Source of the DNA: Lachnospiraceae bacterium AC2028 | GTDB taxonomy: Bacteria; Bacillota; Clostridia; Lachnospirales; Lachnospiraceae | Direction: 5' to 3' | Assembly: GCA_000702685.1 (NCBI GenBank) | Contig: JNJD01000007.1 | Coordinates: forward strand, 124,001 to 188,000 | Length of the DNA: 64,000 nt | Part shown: positions 7,912 through 16,464 of the stretch, one piece after another | Position numbering within the stretch: position 1 is the stretch's first letter | Layout: each line of letters begins with the position of its first letter | Program-made: the position numbers and the translations under genes | Notes under the pieces: generated by a model | Told to the model about the DNA's origin: nothing | The model's database searches: none | The model's input: only the letters and a program-made list of their open reading frames with translations

Positions 7912-8709
7912 TCAAAGCTTCTTCCCCTGCAGGATCATTGAAAGCGGATAGCCGCTGTGATCTATTGCGGTAAAACCTCCGCTGATATCATGATCGAATT
8001 CCCGAAGTCCGGTGACAACAATTCCGTTACTGCACATTCCGGATATTATTTCCGACATCGAGTGAGTGAAATCGGTGAAAGTCTTTGAATGATAACTCTT
8101 CAGAGTCATATAGTACATGCCGCCGTTTCCGGTCCATTCATGCTCAAAGTATGAAAAATGACATTCCATCCTGTGTTCGGGATCAAATTCATCATCACCT
8201 TCCGTTGCCAGCATATTCGTGCAAGGATGCTGTTCGTTAAGCACGATCACCGCTCCGGGCTTCATGCATTTTGATACTATCTCAAAAAATCTGTTCAGAT
8301 CTTCAAACCAGCACAGCGCTCCTATGGTAATGATCACAATGTCAAACCGCTCTTTGTATCTGTCATCAATATCATAAATGTTTACTGCTTCGAATTTGCA
8401 GGGCAGGTTTAGCTCCTTGGCTTTTTCATTCGCAAATGCGACCTGGTTTTCCGCAATATCAAAACCCACGCCCTTCAAGGCCTTTCCGTTTTTAACCAAA
8501 GAAAGCAGTTCCCTGCCGTTATTGCAGCAGAATTGTCCGATCGTCTTTCCTTCGGTATCGATATGTTTCAAAACATCGACCATTTCTTTTTCGAAAAACG
8601 GATATTCTTCTTTTTGCATGCGCTCAGTTATATCGGCGCCCCAGGATGCGTCCCTGTTATCAAATGCCTCTTCCCATGCAGCCTTATTACCTTCAATATA
8701 TTTTTCCAT
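7912..8709 (-). CDS. Class I SAM-dependent methyltransferase
   Basis: 265 residues. Motif I is degenerate but readable as TIGQFCCNNGRELLSL (about residues 55-71). The acidic ribose-contacting residue is in GVGFDIAENQVAFA, motif II in FDIVIITIGALCWFED, and motif III in CMKPGAVIVLNEQHP. The overall order fits Methyltransf_11/25 small-molecule methyltransferases. The replacement of the usual glycine-rich loop by FCCNNGRE is seen in a subgroup with the same opening. GAGG precedes the ATG. It follows the MFS gene closely (27 bases), so the pair may handle one compound (inference). Confidence 0.85.
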   Translation of the reverse strand: MEKYIEGNKAAWEEAFDNRDASWGADITERMQKEEYPFFEKEMVDVLKHIDTEGKTIGQFCCNNGRELLSLVKNGKALKGVGFDIAENQVAFANEKAKELNLPCKFEAVNIYDIDDRYKERFDIVIITIGALCWFEDLNRFFEIVSKCMKPGAVIVLNEQHPCTNMLATEGDDEFDPEHRMECHFSYFEHEWTGNGGMYYMTLKSYHSKTFTDFTHSMSEIISGMCSNGIVVTGLREFDHDISGGFTAIDHSGYPLSMILQGKKL

Positions 8710-8736
8710 ATTAAACCTCTTTCTGCGTTTGTATGA

Positions 8737-9909
8737 TCATTTATCCATATTTGCATCTGCCTTGCGGTATGCCATTTCCAGAAGGCCGATATTCATAACA
8801 GCAAATATCAGAAGATATACCGGCATTATCGCTATACCAATTTTTTGCTGCATTATTCCGAATATCATCGGCATGAAAGTGCTTCCCACATAAGCCGAAG
8901 CCATCTGAAGACCGATAGCGGCGGCCGAATATCTTTTTCCGAAATTCACCGGAGTCATATGCTGTATCGCAGGGTATACAGGCCCCATTCCCGTTCCGAC
9001 GATAACGAACCCGACAGCAGCTACCATATAGTGAGTTCCGGGAATAAATACAAGAGCTATTCCGATCAGTTCAACAATAATCCCTATGCGGATCAGGAGA
9101 CGGTCGCCCAGTTTATTGGAAACAAAACCCGAGATCAGCCTTCCGAGCATCAATCCTCCGAATATAAGTGAACCGAAAGAAGCAATCAGCTCATCCGATA
9201 ATCCTGTCCTTGTTCCCGCAAAGTAACTCGGTGTCCACAGAAAGCAAGTCGCCTCTCCGGAACAGTACGCATAAAATGCGATCAATGTGAGAATGACTCC
9301 GGGGACCTTTAGTGTTTCCTTTATCCCGGCACTGTTTTTGATCTCTTCATCATCGGAGTCTGCTTCCGTCTTTTTCCATAAAGGAAGTGAAAGAATGCAG
9401 ATAAGCATTATGCCCGCCTGGACATATGCAGTCCAGCGATATCCCTCATTCCACCTTGCCTTACTAAGTGCAAGCGCCATGATGTACGGACTTATCACAG
9501 CACCGACACCGTAAAAGCAATGCAGGAAATTCATGGCCGAACTCGAATAATGATTTGCGACATAATGATTTACGGACGCATCGATTGCTCCCGCTCCGAG
9601 TCCGTAAGGAACCGCTATCACAAACAGTACCCAGTATTCCTTGGATACCGAGAATCCCAAAAGCCCCAGTATCGTCATTACAATGGAAACTATGACGATC
9701 CATTTTGTATGAAACCTCTTTATCAGTCTCGGACTTAAGAGTGCGGAAATGATCGTCATAAAGGATATTGTCATCGAGATATATCCGGCATAGGATGACG
9801 GAACATTAAAAGCCTCCTGCATCTTGGGCCATCCGGAACCGAGAAGCGAATCCGGAAGTCCGAGGCTTATGAATATCATATATATCACAGCTAAAAGCAA
9901 CGATCCCAT
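8737..9909 (-). CDS. Major facilitator superfamily transporter
   Basis: About 390 residues with twelve predicted membrane helices in the 6+6 MFS layout. A cytoplasmic loop with SDDEEIKNS lies between the halves, and LISPRLIKRFHTK-type basic loops follow TM2 (the sequence has LLSPRLIKRF). I chose the ATG at 9909 because GGAG sits six bases upstream; a TTG four codons earlier has no spacing for it. It resembles sugar/FucP-like or uncharacterised clostridial MFS carriers. The substrate is unknown. The methyltransferase follows 27 bases downstream. Confidence 0.88.
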   Translation of the reverse strand: MGSLLLAVIYMIFISLGLPDSLLGSGWPKMQEAFNVPSSYAGYISMTISFMTIISALLSPRLIKRFHTKWIVIVSIVMTILGLLGFSVSKEYWVLFVIAVPYGLGAGAIDASVNHYVANHYSSSAMNFLHCFYGVGAVISPYIMALALSKARWNEGYRWTAYVQAGIMLICILSLPLWKKTEADSDDEEIKNSAGIKETLKVPGVILTLIAFYAYCSGEATCFLWTPSYFAGTRTGLSDELIASFGSLIFGGLMLGRLISGFVSNKLGDRLLIRIGIIVELIGIALVFIPGTHYMVAAVGFVIVGTGMGPVYPAIQHMTPVNFGKRYSAAAIGLQMASAYVGSTFMPMIFGIMQQKIGIAIMPVYLLIFAVMNIGLLEMAYRKADANMDK

Positions 9910-9976
9910 CAATAACTCCAAATATATTTATTCATTAAATTTATCTATCACAGGTTTAATTACATTATAAATAATA

Positions 9977-10015
9977 ATTCGGCAAAATCAGCATTAAATG
10001 TTGATCTTGCCGAAT
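9977..10015 (-). terminator. Hairpin after the ZIP transporter
   Basis: ATTCGGCAA / TTGCCGAAT with an inner ATCA/TGAT pairing, 60 bases past the ZIP gene stop. There is no clear T-run, so it may be a weak terminator or an RNA 3' stabiliser. Confidence 0.5.
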
Positions 10016-10074
10016 ATACTTCTGTAAATTTATATTTTTTTAATTGTATTCTATTCGTATGTCTAAAATGATCA

Positions 10075-10857
10075 TTATCCAAGTGCCACATCCAGTGCCA
10101 TCATAATGCTGAAACCGACGGCGAACGCAACAACTCCCACATTCGAATGCTTTCCCGCAGACATCTCCGGAACAAGTTCCTCTACAACAACATAAAGCAT
10201 TGCGCCTGCGGCAAAAGAAAGAAGATACGGCATGGCAGGAACAACAAGTCCGACAAGCAGAACGGTCAGTCCGCCAAAAACAGGTTCCACCGCACCTGAC
10301 AGAACGCCTAATACGAATGATTTCGGCTTGCTCTTTCCCTCGGCATAAAGCGGCATTGAGATAATTGCGCCCTCGGGGAAATTCTGTATTGCGATTCCGA
10401 GTGCAAGAGCCAGTGCTCCGCCCGCAGTGATGTTTGCGGATCCGCTAAGAAGTCCGGCATATACAACACCAACAGCCATTCCTTCGGGAATATTATGGAG
10501 AGTTACCGCAAACACAAGCATCGCAACTCTGGTCAGGTGGCTCTTGGGGCCTTCAGCCTGGTTCTCCGCAACATGAAGATGAGGGATCACATGATCAAGC
10601 AGAAGCAGGAAAAGTATTCCAAACCAGAAACCGATGAATGCCGGTAAAAATGCAAGTTTTCCCTTATCGGCACACTGGTCGATCGCAGGTACTATAAGAC
10701 TCCATATGGATGCTGCAACCATCACACCCGCAGCAAACCCTGAAAGTGCCTTCTGTACATTCTCTTTCAGGTCATTTTTTAAAAAGAAAACGCATCCGGC
10801 ACCGGCCGCGGTTCCTATGAACGGTATAAGCAATCCCGATAAAACCGTATTGATCAT
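10075..10857 (-). CDS. ZIP-family divalent metal importer
   Basis: 260 residues, eight predicted membrane helices. The two ZIP metal-site motifs are present: HNIPEGMAVG (121-130) in helix IV and IQNFPEGA (157-164) in helix V. A histidine-bearing loop, HVIPHLHVAE, lies near residue 95. Family members import Zn, Fe or Mn. It is close in sequence to the ZIP half of the fusion protein at 14.6-15.9 kb, so the two are paralogues. A 26-bp palindrome containing GGTTAG-N6-CTAACC lies 44-69 bases upstream, the expected repressor site. Which metal it carries is not shown; the DtxR-like operator favours Fe or Mn. Confidence 0.93.
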   Translation of the reverse strand: MINTVLSGLLIPFIGTAAGAGCVFFLKNDLKENVQKALSGFAAGVMVAASIWSLIVPAIDQCADKGKLAFLPAFIGFWFGILFLLLLDHVIPHLHVAENQAEGPKSHLTRVAMLVFAVTLHNIPEGMAVGVVYAGLLSGSANITAGGALALALGIAIQNFPEGAIISMPLYAEGKSKPKSFVLGVLSGAVEPVFGGLTVLLVGLVVPAMPYLLSFAAGAMLYVVVEELVPEMSAGKHSNVGVVAFAVGFSIMMALDVALG

Positions 10858-10900
10858 TTTTATTTCTTTCCTTTCCGAACATATATATTATAATTCCGTT

Positions 10901-10926
10901 ATTAGGTTAGTTATATCTAACCTAAT
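10901..10926. promoter_or_regulatory. GGTTAG-N6-CTAACC operator, ZIP transporter (longest copy)
   Basis: Arms ATTAGGTTAG (10901-10910) and CTAACCTAAT (10917-10926) are exact complements around TTATAT. The arms extend to the TTAGGTTAG half-site of the corynebacterial DtxR box, but the half-sites are six bases apart rather than one. It lies between the ZIP and ohrR genes. Confidence 0.82.
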
Positions 10927-10987
10927 ATCAAAAATGTGCGGGAAGATAATATGATCTTCCCGCTCATCCCAAAATATTGTGAGAATA

Positions 10988-11419
10988 TCAATCTCCGAGG
11001 TATTTGTATAAAAGTCTGTAGAGTTCCTCTGCCTCTTTCTTTGTAAGTGCCGATCCTTCGGAGGCAAGTTTAAGAGGAATATCCTTACACTTTTTCTTAA
11101 GATCGTTTCCCTTTTTGGTTATGCAGATATTGGTTACCCTTTCATCATCCTTGGAACGGGCTCTGGTTATATATCCGTCTTTCTCAAGGCGCTTTAAGAG
11201 CGGAGTCAGAGTTCCCGCATCAAGATGCAGTGCACTTCCGAGCTGTCCGACATTAACACTTTCTTTCTCCCAGAGAACCATAAAAACAATGTACTGGGTG
11301 TAAGTCAGGCCGAGCGGTTTGAGGTAGGGCGTATATGTTGCCACTATCTTTCTTCCGCAGGCATAAAGAGGGAAACATAACTGATTCTTAAGTAAAAGCT
11401 GTTCGTATTCCTGTGCCAC
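10988..11419 (-). CDS. ohrR: OhrR-type MarR-family peroxide sensor
   Basis: 143 residues starting at GTG, with AGGAGG seven bases upstream (an in-frame GTG 33 bases earlier lacks this). Cys15 in KNQLCFPLYACGRK is at the same position as the redox-sensing cysteine of B. subtilis OhrR, and the winged helix AGTLTPLLKRLEKDGYITR follows. There is a second nearby cysteine (Cys20). OhrR represses peroxidase genes until its cysteine is oxidised by organic peroxides. It lies 11 bases after the glutathione peroxidase gene, in the same operon, which fits that role exactly. Confidence 0.9.
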   Translation of the reverse strand: MAQEYEQLLLKNQLCFPLYACGRKIVATYTPYLKPLGLTYTQYIVFMVLWEKESVNVGQLGSALHLDAGTLTPLLKRLEKDGYITRARSKDDERVTNICITKKGNDLKKKCKDIPLKLASEGSALTKKEAEELYRLLYKYLGD

Positions 11420-11430
11420 TTTTTGTCCTC

Positions 11431-11973
11431 CTAAATAAGTTCTCCAACGCACTTATCGACGTTTTCCATCTTTTCGGTGGGTTCGAATCTTGCGACCACG
11501 TTTCCGGTGCGGTCGATAACAAATTTGGTAAAGTTCCATTTGATATCCGGATTATTCTTATAATCCTTGTCAATCTTGGAGAGCATCACATTCATTGCAA
11601 GAGCTGCCGGTCCCTTTCCAAAGCCCTCGAAACCCTTCTGCTCTTTCAGAAATTTGAAAAGAGGGATGGCATTTTCTCCGTTGATATCGGATTTCTTCAT
11701 CTGGGGAAACTGCGTATTATACTTCAACGTGCAGAATTCATGAATCTCTTCATCCGTACCGGGAGTCTGTCCGGCAAACTGGTTGCAGGGAACGTCAATG
11801 ACCTCAAATCCCCTGTCGTGATACTTCTCGTACATGGCTTCGATATCCTTGTAATGAGGAGTGAAGCCGCATCCGGTCGCAGTATTGACTACCAGGACAA
11901 CCTTTCCTTCATAATCCTTCATTGATATCTCTTCGCCTGTAGCTGATGTTACACTAAGATCATAAAAATTCAT
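11431..11973 (-). CDS. gpx: Glutathione peroxidase family (thiol peroxidase)
   Basis: 180 residues. The peroxidatic Cys35 lies in NTATGCGFTPHY, the Gln in PCNQFAGQ and the Trp in IKWNFTKF, the standard Cys-type GPx catalytic set. Bacterial members usually take electrons from thioredoxin. I chose the second ATG (MNFYDL), because AAGGAGG is seven bases from it but almost abuts the first. TTGACA-N17-TATAAT lies upstream with a 24-base inverted repeat across it, and ohrR follows, so peroxide induction by OhrR derepression is the simple reading. Confidence 0.95.
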   Translation of the reverse strand: MNFYDLSVTSATGEEISMKDYEGKVVLVVNTATGCGFTPHYKDIEAMYEKYHDRGFEVIDVPCNQFAGQTPGTDEEIHEFCTLKYNTQFPQMKKSDINGENAIPLFKFLKEQKGFEGFGKGPAALAMNVMLSKIDKDYKNNPDIKWNFTKFVIDRTGNVVARFEPTEKMENVDKCVGELI

Positions 11974-12007
11974 AGTCATACCTCCTTGACAGTTTTGTGT
12001 TTTTCTT

Positions 12008-12037
12008 AATTATATTTGACGCGATATAATTTGTCAA
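12008..12037 (-). promoter_or_regulatory. gpx-ohrR promoter and candidate OhrR operator
   Basis: Minus-strand TTGACA (12037-12032), 17 bases, TATAAT (12014-12009), a consensus sigma-A promoter. AATTATAT (12008-12015) and ATATAATT (12024-12031) form an inverted repeat with an eight-base centre that covers the -10 and most of the spacer. Confidence 0.8.
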
Positions 12038-12061
12038 TGGGTATTTATGCCTTTCTTTCGA

Positions 12062-12091
12062 AAATGGCGCCGAATAATATCGACGCCATTT
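12062..12091 (-). terminator. Terminator of enolase
   Basis: AAATGGCG / CGCCATTT stem; a short T-run follows on the minus strand. It lies 42 bases past the enolase stop and before the gpx promoter. Confidence 0.7.
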
Positions 12092-12132
12092 CCCCCATAA
12101 TAAGGCCATCTGATAAGCAGAATGTTTTCCGG

Positions 12133-13458
<1,326 letters not shown>

Positions 13459-13535
13459 TTAAATACGGAATTCCTCCTTTCATATCCGTCATAGGTTCGG
13501 ATATGAAGAAGAGGAACCCACATGATTTATTCAAC

Positions 13536-13553
13536 GGTTAGCAGTTGCTAACT
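13536..13553. promoter_or_regulatory. GGTTAG-N6-CTAACC operator, enolase side
   Basis: GGTTAGCAGTTGCTAACT, one mismatch. It lies 102 bases upstream of the enolase start codon in the eno/gpm-like divergent region. Confidence 0.75.
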
Positions 13554-13631
13554 GAAAAGATTATATTATATTGTTATTTTTTAGTCAAGGACGTATTAAT
13601 GGTATAATTATTATTATTTTATAAAATATTC

Positions 13632-13662
13632 TTGACATTTACAGGTGTTTTGGACAGATAAT
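13632..13662 (+). promoter_or_regulatory. Promoter of the gpm-like gene
   Basis: TTGACA (13632-13637) and GATAAT (13657-13662) with a 19-base spacer. The operator at 13666-13683 follows immediately and would cover the transcription start. Confidence 0.55.
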
Positions 13663-13665
13663 TAG

Positions 13666-13683
13666 GGTTAGCAATAGGTAACC
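13666..13683. promoter_or_regulatory. GGTTAG-N6-CTAACC operator, gpm-like gene
   Basis: GGTTAGCAATAGGTAACC; the right arm has one change (GTAACC). It lies directly downstream of the predicted -10 and 37 bases before the start codon. Confidence 0.7.
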
Positions 13684-13720
13684 GAACGCACCGGCGTAAT
13701 GACAAAAGGTGAAATCACTC

Positions 13721-14470
13721 ATGAAGAAATTAGTTCTGTTAAGAGACGGCGAAAGTGAATGGAATAAACTGAATCTGTATACCGGATGGGTGGATGTGGA
13801 TCTCAGCGAAAAGGGATGTAAAGACGCAAAACAGGCGGGACAGACTCTGATGAAAGAGGGGTATGATTTCGATGTCTGTTATACATCAAATCTTAAAAGA
13901 GCAATACACTCGCTGAATATAACATTGGACACCATGGACAGGGCACAGCTTCCCGTTATCAAATCGTGGAAGCTTAACGAAAGACATTACGGAGATCTGC
14001 AGGGATTGAATAAATCCGATACAGCGGTAAAATACGGAGATTACCAGGTCAAAATATGGAGAAGGTTTTATGATGTCAAACCGCCCGAGTTATACTATGT
14101 CGATGATGAAAGCGCACTGAAGCCGGCCGTATACGAAGTTTCGGATAACGCTCAGGTGAATCAATACGAAAGTCTCAAAACCGTGACAAAGAGAGTGATC
14201 CCCTACTATAAAAAAACGATCGTAAAGGATATACTTGCCGGAAAACGAGTACTCATAACAGCTCACAATAATACCCTGAGAGCACTTGTCAAGTATCTGG
14301 ACAGTCTTACCGAAGATGAGATAGTCAGCGTAAACATCCCGAATTGTGTTCCGCTTGTATATGAATTCGATGATGATATGAATGTGATCAAGCATTATTA
14401 CCTTGAGGATAAAAGGATCCTCAGGGCTAAAATGGAAGCTGTCGCAAAAGAAGGAAAAAAGAAACCGTGA
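13721..14470 (+). CDS. Phosphoglycerate mutase paralogue lacking the catalytic histidine
   Basis: 249 residues, similar along its whole length to the intact 2,3-bisphosphoglycerate-dependent mutase at 16465-17211. The RHG motif that gives the family its name reads LVLLRDGESEWN here: the phospho-accepting His is Asp (codon gac, one base from cac). The second catalytic histidine is kept, but its neighbour changes from AHGN to AHNN, and the segment after residue 120 has drifted (YEVSDNAQVNQYESL). The acid/base context NERHYGDLQG and substrate arginines IWRR remain. The ATG start is preceded by AAAGGTG. The frame is intact, so it is expressed protein, not an obvious pseudogene. It is probably catalytically dead as a mutase, or changed in function (inference). 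Confidence 0.9.
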   Translation: MKKLVLLRDGESEWNKLNLYTGWVDVDLSEKGCKDAKQAGQTLMKEGYDFDVCYTSNLKRAIHSLNITLDTMDRAQLPVIKSWKLNERHYGDLQGLNKSDTAVKYGDYQVKIWRRFYDVKPPELYYVDDESALKPAVYEVSDNAQVNQYESLKTVTKRVIPYYKKTIVKDILAGKRVLITAHNNTLRALVKYLDSLTEDEIVSVNIPNCVPLVYEFDDDMNVIKHYYLEDKRILRAKMEAVAKEGKKKP

Positions 14471-14493
14471 TCATATCTTTAACTTTCTTTTGA

Positions 14494-14511
14494 GGTTAGA
14501 TATTGCTAACC
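14494..14511. promoter_or_regulatory. GGTTAG-N6-CTAACC operator between convergent gene ends
   Basis: GGTTAGATATTGCTAACC, both arms perfect. It lies 23 bases after the gpm-like stop and 70 bases before the stop of the converging MntP-ZIP gene, so it cannot control a start of either. It is AT-rich with no T-run, so it is not a convincing terminator. Confidence 0.7.
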
Positions 14512-14580
14512 GCATCTCAATATATTACTCCGCTTTTTGCGAAGTAACAATTGTACCCTATGGGTAATAACAATTGAATC

Positions 14581-15948
14581 TCAGAAAGACTGTCCTGCCG
14601 AAAATGTAAGAATCATCATAAGACAGAAAAACACCGCAAATGCCAAGGTACCTTTATCAGAGTGCTTTTCCGTTGCCATTGACGGAATATTTTCCTCAAT
14701 AACAAGGAAAGCTATAGCCCCGCCCGTAAGTGCCATTAAAAACATGAGAAGCCCCGGGAAAGCCATCACAATAATGATCATGACTATTCCGAGGATCGGC
14801 TCGATAACACCGGAAACAACGCCCATCAAAAATGATTTTCCCTTTTCTTCTCCTCTTACCCTGATAGGATTTGAAACAAAAGCCGCTTCGGGTATGTTCT
14901 GTACCGCTATTCCTACCGTAAGTGCAAAGGCAGCCGTCAAAGTGATGCCATCGGTGCCGTTGAGAGCGCCCGCAAACAAAATACCTATAGCCATTCCCTC
15001 GGGAACATGATGTATCACCTCCGACATCATTATCTTCAGAGAATGCTTCATTTTGCTGGACGGACCCTCTTCCGCATTCAGGAATACATGTGTATGCGGT
15101 ACCGCCTTATCAAGCAGATACTGAAATCCGATTCCTATGATGAATCCCAAAGCCGCAATGTATACTTTTCCCCTGAGGATCGGAGGATAAAGGAGCGTCC
15201 ACATAGAACAGGCCATCATGATACCGCCGGCCATACCATTCATAATAAGCTTCAGATCCTGCTTGATGTCGCTTTCTGTCAAGAATACGAGAGCCGATCC
15301 GAGCACCGTTCCGACAAAAGGGATCAGCAGCCCGAACAGGACATCCCCATTGCCCATAAAATCGAGTACACCGAGATGCTCAAGCAGTATCTTGAGACCG
15401 ATAAAGACAAGAACAAATCCACCGGCCGCCTCAGCTCCGGATTTATATCTTGTTCCGAATACATTTCCTATCTTTACCCCGACAGAGGAAAATGCAAATG
15501 TCGTGACAGCTATTATCACGCATGCAAGAAAAGTATTTGCCAGAGAAGAAGCATCTATGATCACTACGGGAACCGCAACAAATGTTATTCCGACCGCGAG
15601 TGCATCTATGGACGTCGCCACAGCCAGAATGAACATTGATCTTACATCAAATCCGGTCCTTGCTTCCTCTTCTTCCGAAGAAAAAGCTTCCCTGATCATA
15701 TTCACTCCGATGACGGCAAGAAGAATGAATGCGAGCCACGGAGCAATCTTATTAATGATGAATTCGAGTTTCGATCCCAGAAGATATCCTATGAACGGCA
15801 TAAGCCCCTGAAAACAGCCAAACCATATTCCGCACAGCATCAGCTGCTTAAATCCGGCTTTCTTTGTTTCGATGCCTTTACATATTGATACGGCAAATGC
15901 GTCCATAGAAAGGCCGACTGCCAAAAGCAGCAACTCTATAATTCCCAT
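14581..15948 (-). CDS. MntP-type Mn exporter fused to a ZIP-type importer
   Basis: One uninterrupted 455-residue frame with two complete membrane domains. Residues 1-195 match MntP/DUF204 manganese exporters: VGLSMDAFAVSICKG with Asp16 and ATSIDALAVGITF with Asp115, the two conserved acidic motifs, in six helices. Residues 200-455 are a ZIP domain, beginning LLIPFVGTVLGSALVF and carrying HHVPEGMAIG (313-322) and VQNIPEAA (349-356). The ZIP half resembles the free ZIP at 10.1-10.9 kb. AGGAG supports the ATG. Net transport direction is unclear, since the parts normally move metal in opposite directions. It follows the HMA gene on the same strand after 118 bases. No GGTTAG operator was seen directly upstream. 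Confidence 0.9.
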   Translation of the reverse strand: MGIIELLLLAVGLSMDAFAVSICKGIETKKAGFKQLMLCGIWFGCFQGLMPFIGYLLGSKLEFIINKIAPWLAFILLAVIGVNMIREAFSSEEEEARTGFDVRSMFILAVATSIDALAVGITFVAVPVVIIDASSLANTFLACVIIAVTTFAFSSVGVKIGNVFGTRYKSGAEAAGGFVLVFIGLKILLEHLGVLDFMGNGDVLFGLLIPFVGTVLGSALVFLTESDIKQDLKLIMNGMAGGIMMACSMWTLLYPPILRGKVYIAALGFIIGIGFQYLLDKAVPHTHVFLNAEEGPSSKMKHSLKIMMSEVIHHVPEGMAIGILFAGALNGTDGITLTAAFALTVGIAVQNIPEAAFVSNPIRVRGEEKGKSFLMGVVSGVIEPILGIVMIIIVMAFPGLLMFLMALTGGAIAFLVIEENIPSMATEKHSDKGTLAFAVFFCLMMILTFSAGQSF

Positions 15949-16027
15949 TATGATGACTCCTAAATACGTAGTTTTATTACACTATACTACGATTCAAAGC
16001 ATCTTGCGACATTTATGCAGGCAATCT

Positions 16028-16051
16028 TCACTTAGCTTCGCTTAAGCTCAT
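16028..16051 (-). CDS. Seven-codon open frame, FeoA-start remnant or leader peptide
   Basis: ATG-initiated MSLSEAK followed by TGA, with a strong GGAGG six bases upstream. The residues look like the opening of FeoA proteins (compare MTLNDAKLG of feoA in this window). It lies between the HMA gene and the MntP-ZIP fusion. It could be a decayed feoA, a leader peptide, or chance. Confidence 0.25.
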   Translation of the reverse strand: MSLSEAK

Positions 16052-16066
16052 TTTATCCTCCACACA

Positions 16067-16441
16067 CTACACATTTTTTATCGAAACAGCGGTATATCCG
16101 AGATCATCTATCACTTTCATCAGAACGCTGTCATCGATCTCTTTTTCAAGCCTTATAACGGCTTCTCCCTTTTTTCCACGGATCTTCGCACTGACTCCGT
16201 CCATGGAATTAAGGGTATTGTGAACCCTTGCATAACAGTGTTCACAATGCATTCCGTCAATCTTTATTACCTTAGTGGAGACGACGGTTCCGAGTTTTTT
16301 GGTCTTCACCTTTACATCGCGGCTTCCTCCCCCGCAGCACGATCCCTCGCCCCTAAAATGAGAGATCGTGCTCTTTACGGAGAAAAACAAAAGAAAACCC
16401 AATATAAGGATGATTATCAGATTTGATACTATGGGGCTCAT
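16067..16441 (-). CDS. Membrane-anchored heavy-metal-associated (HMA) domain protein
   Basis: 124 residues. One membrane helix at about 6-22 is followed by a Cys-rich stretch, GEGSCCGGGSRD, the pattern of FeoB-associated Cys-rich membrane proteins. A soluble HMA domain (about 55-124) then carries IDGMHCEHCYARV, the M-x-C-x2-C metal site with Cys66 and Cys69. Such domains usually bind Cu(I), Zn or Cd and hand the ion to a transporter. No P-type ATPase is nearby. It is 23 bases after gpmA, within the DtxR-gpmA-HMA run, and precedes the MntP-ZIP gene. The partner is probably one of the transporters here (inference). Confidence 0.85.
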   Translation of the reverse strand: MSPIVSNLIIILILGFLLFFSVKSTISHFRGEGSCCGGGSRDVKVKTKKLGTVVSTKVIKIDGMHCEHCYARVHNTLNSMDGVSAKIRGKKGEAVIRLEKEIDDSVLMKVIDDLGYTAVSIKNV

Positions 16442-16464
16442 TCTTGATTCCTCTATCTATCGGA

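Noticed and set aside
10905-10922. The ZIP upstream palindrome as an OhrR site, since ohrR is next to it
   Set aside because: The same motif occurs before feoA, flavodoxin and xylA; gpx-ohrR has its own different inverted repeat.
13721-14470. The gpm-like gene as a simple pseudogene
   Set aside because: Full length, no frameshift or stop, good start, own promoter and operator, and conserved remaining active-site residues.
14494-14511. Palindrome read as a terminator for the gpm-like gene
   Set aside because: AT-rich, six-base loop, no T-run, and identical in pattern to nine promoter-region sites, so a protein-binding site is the better reading.
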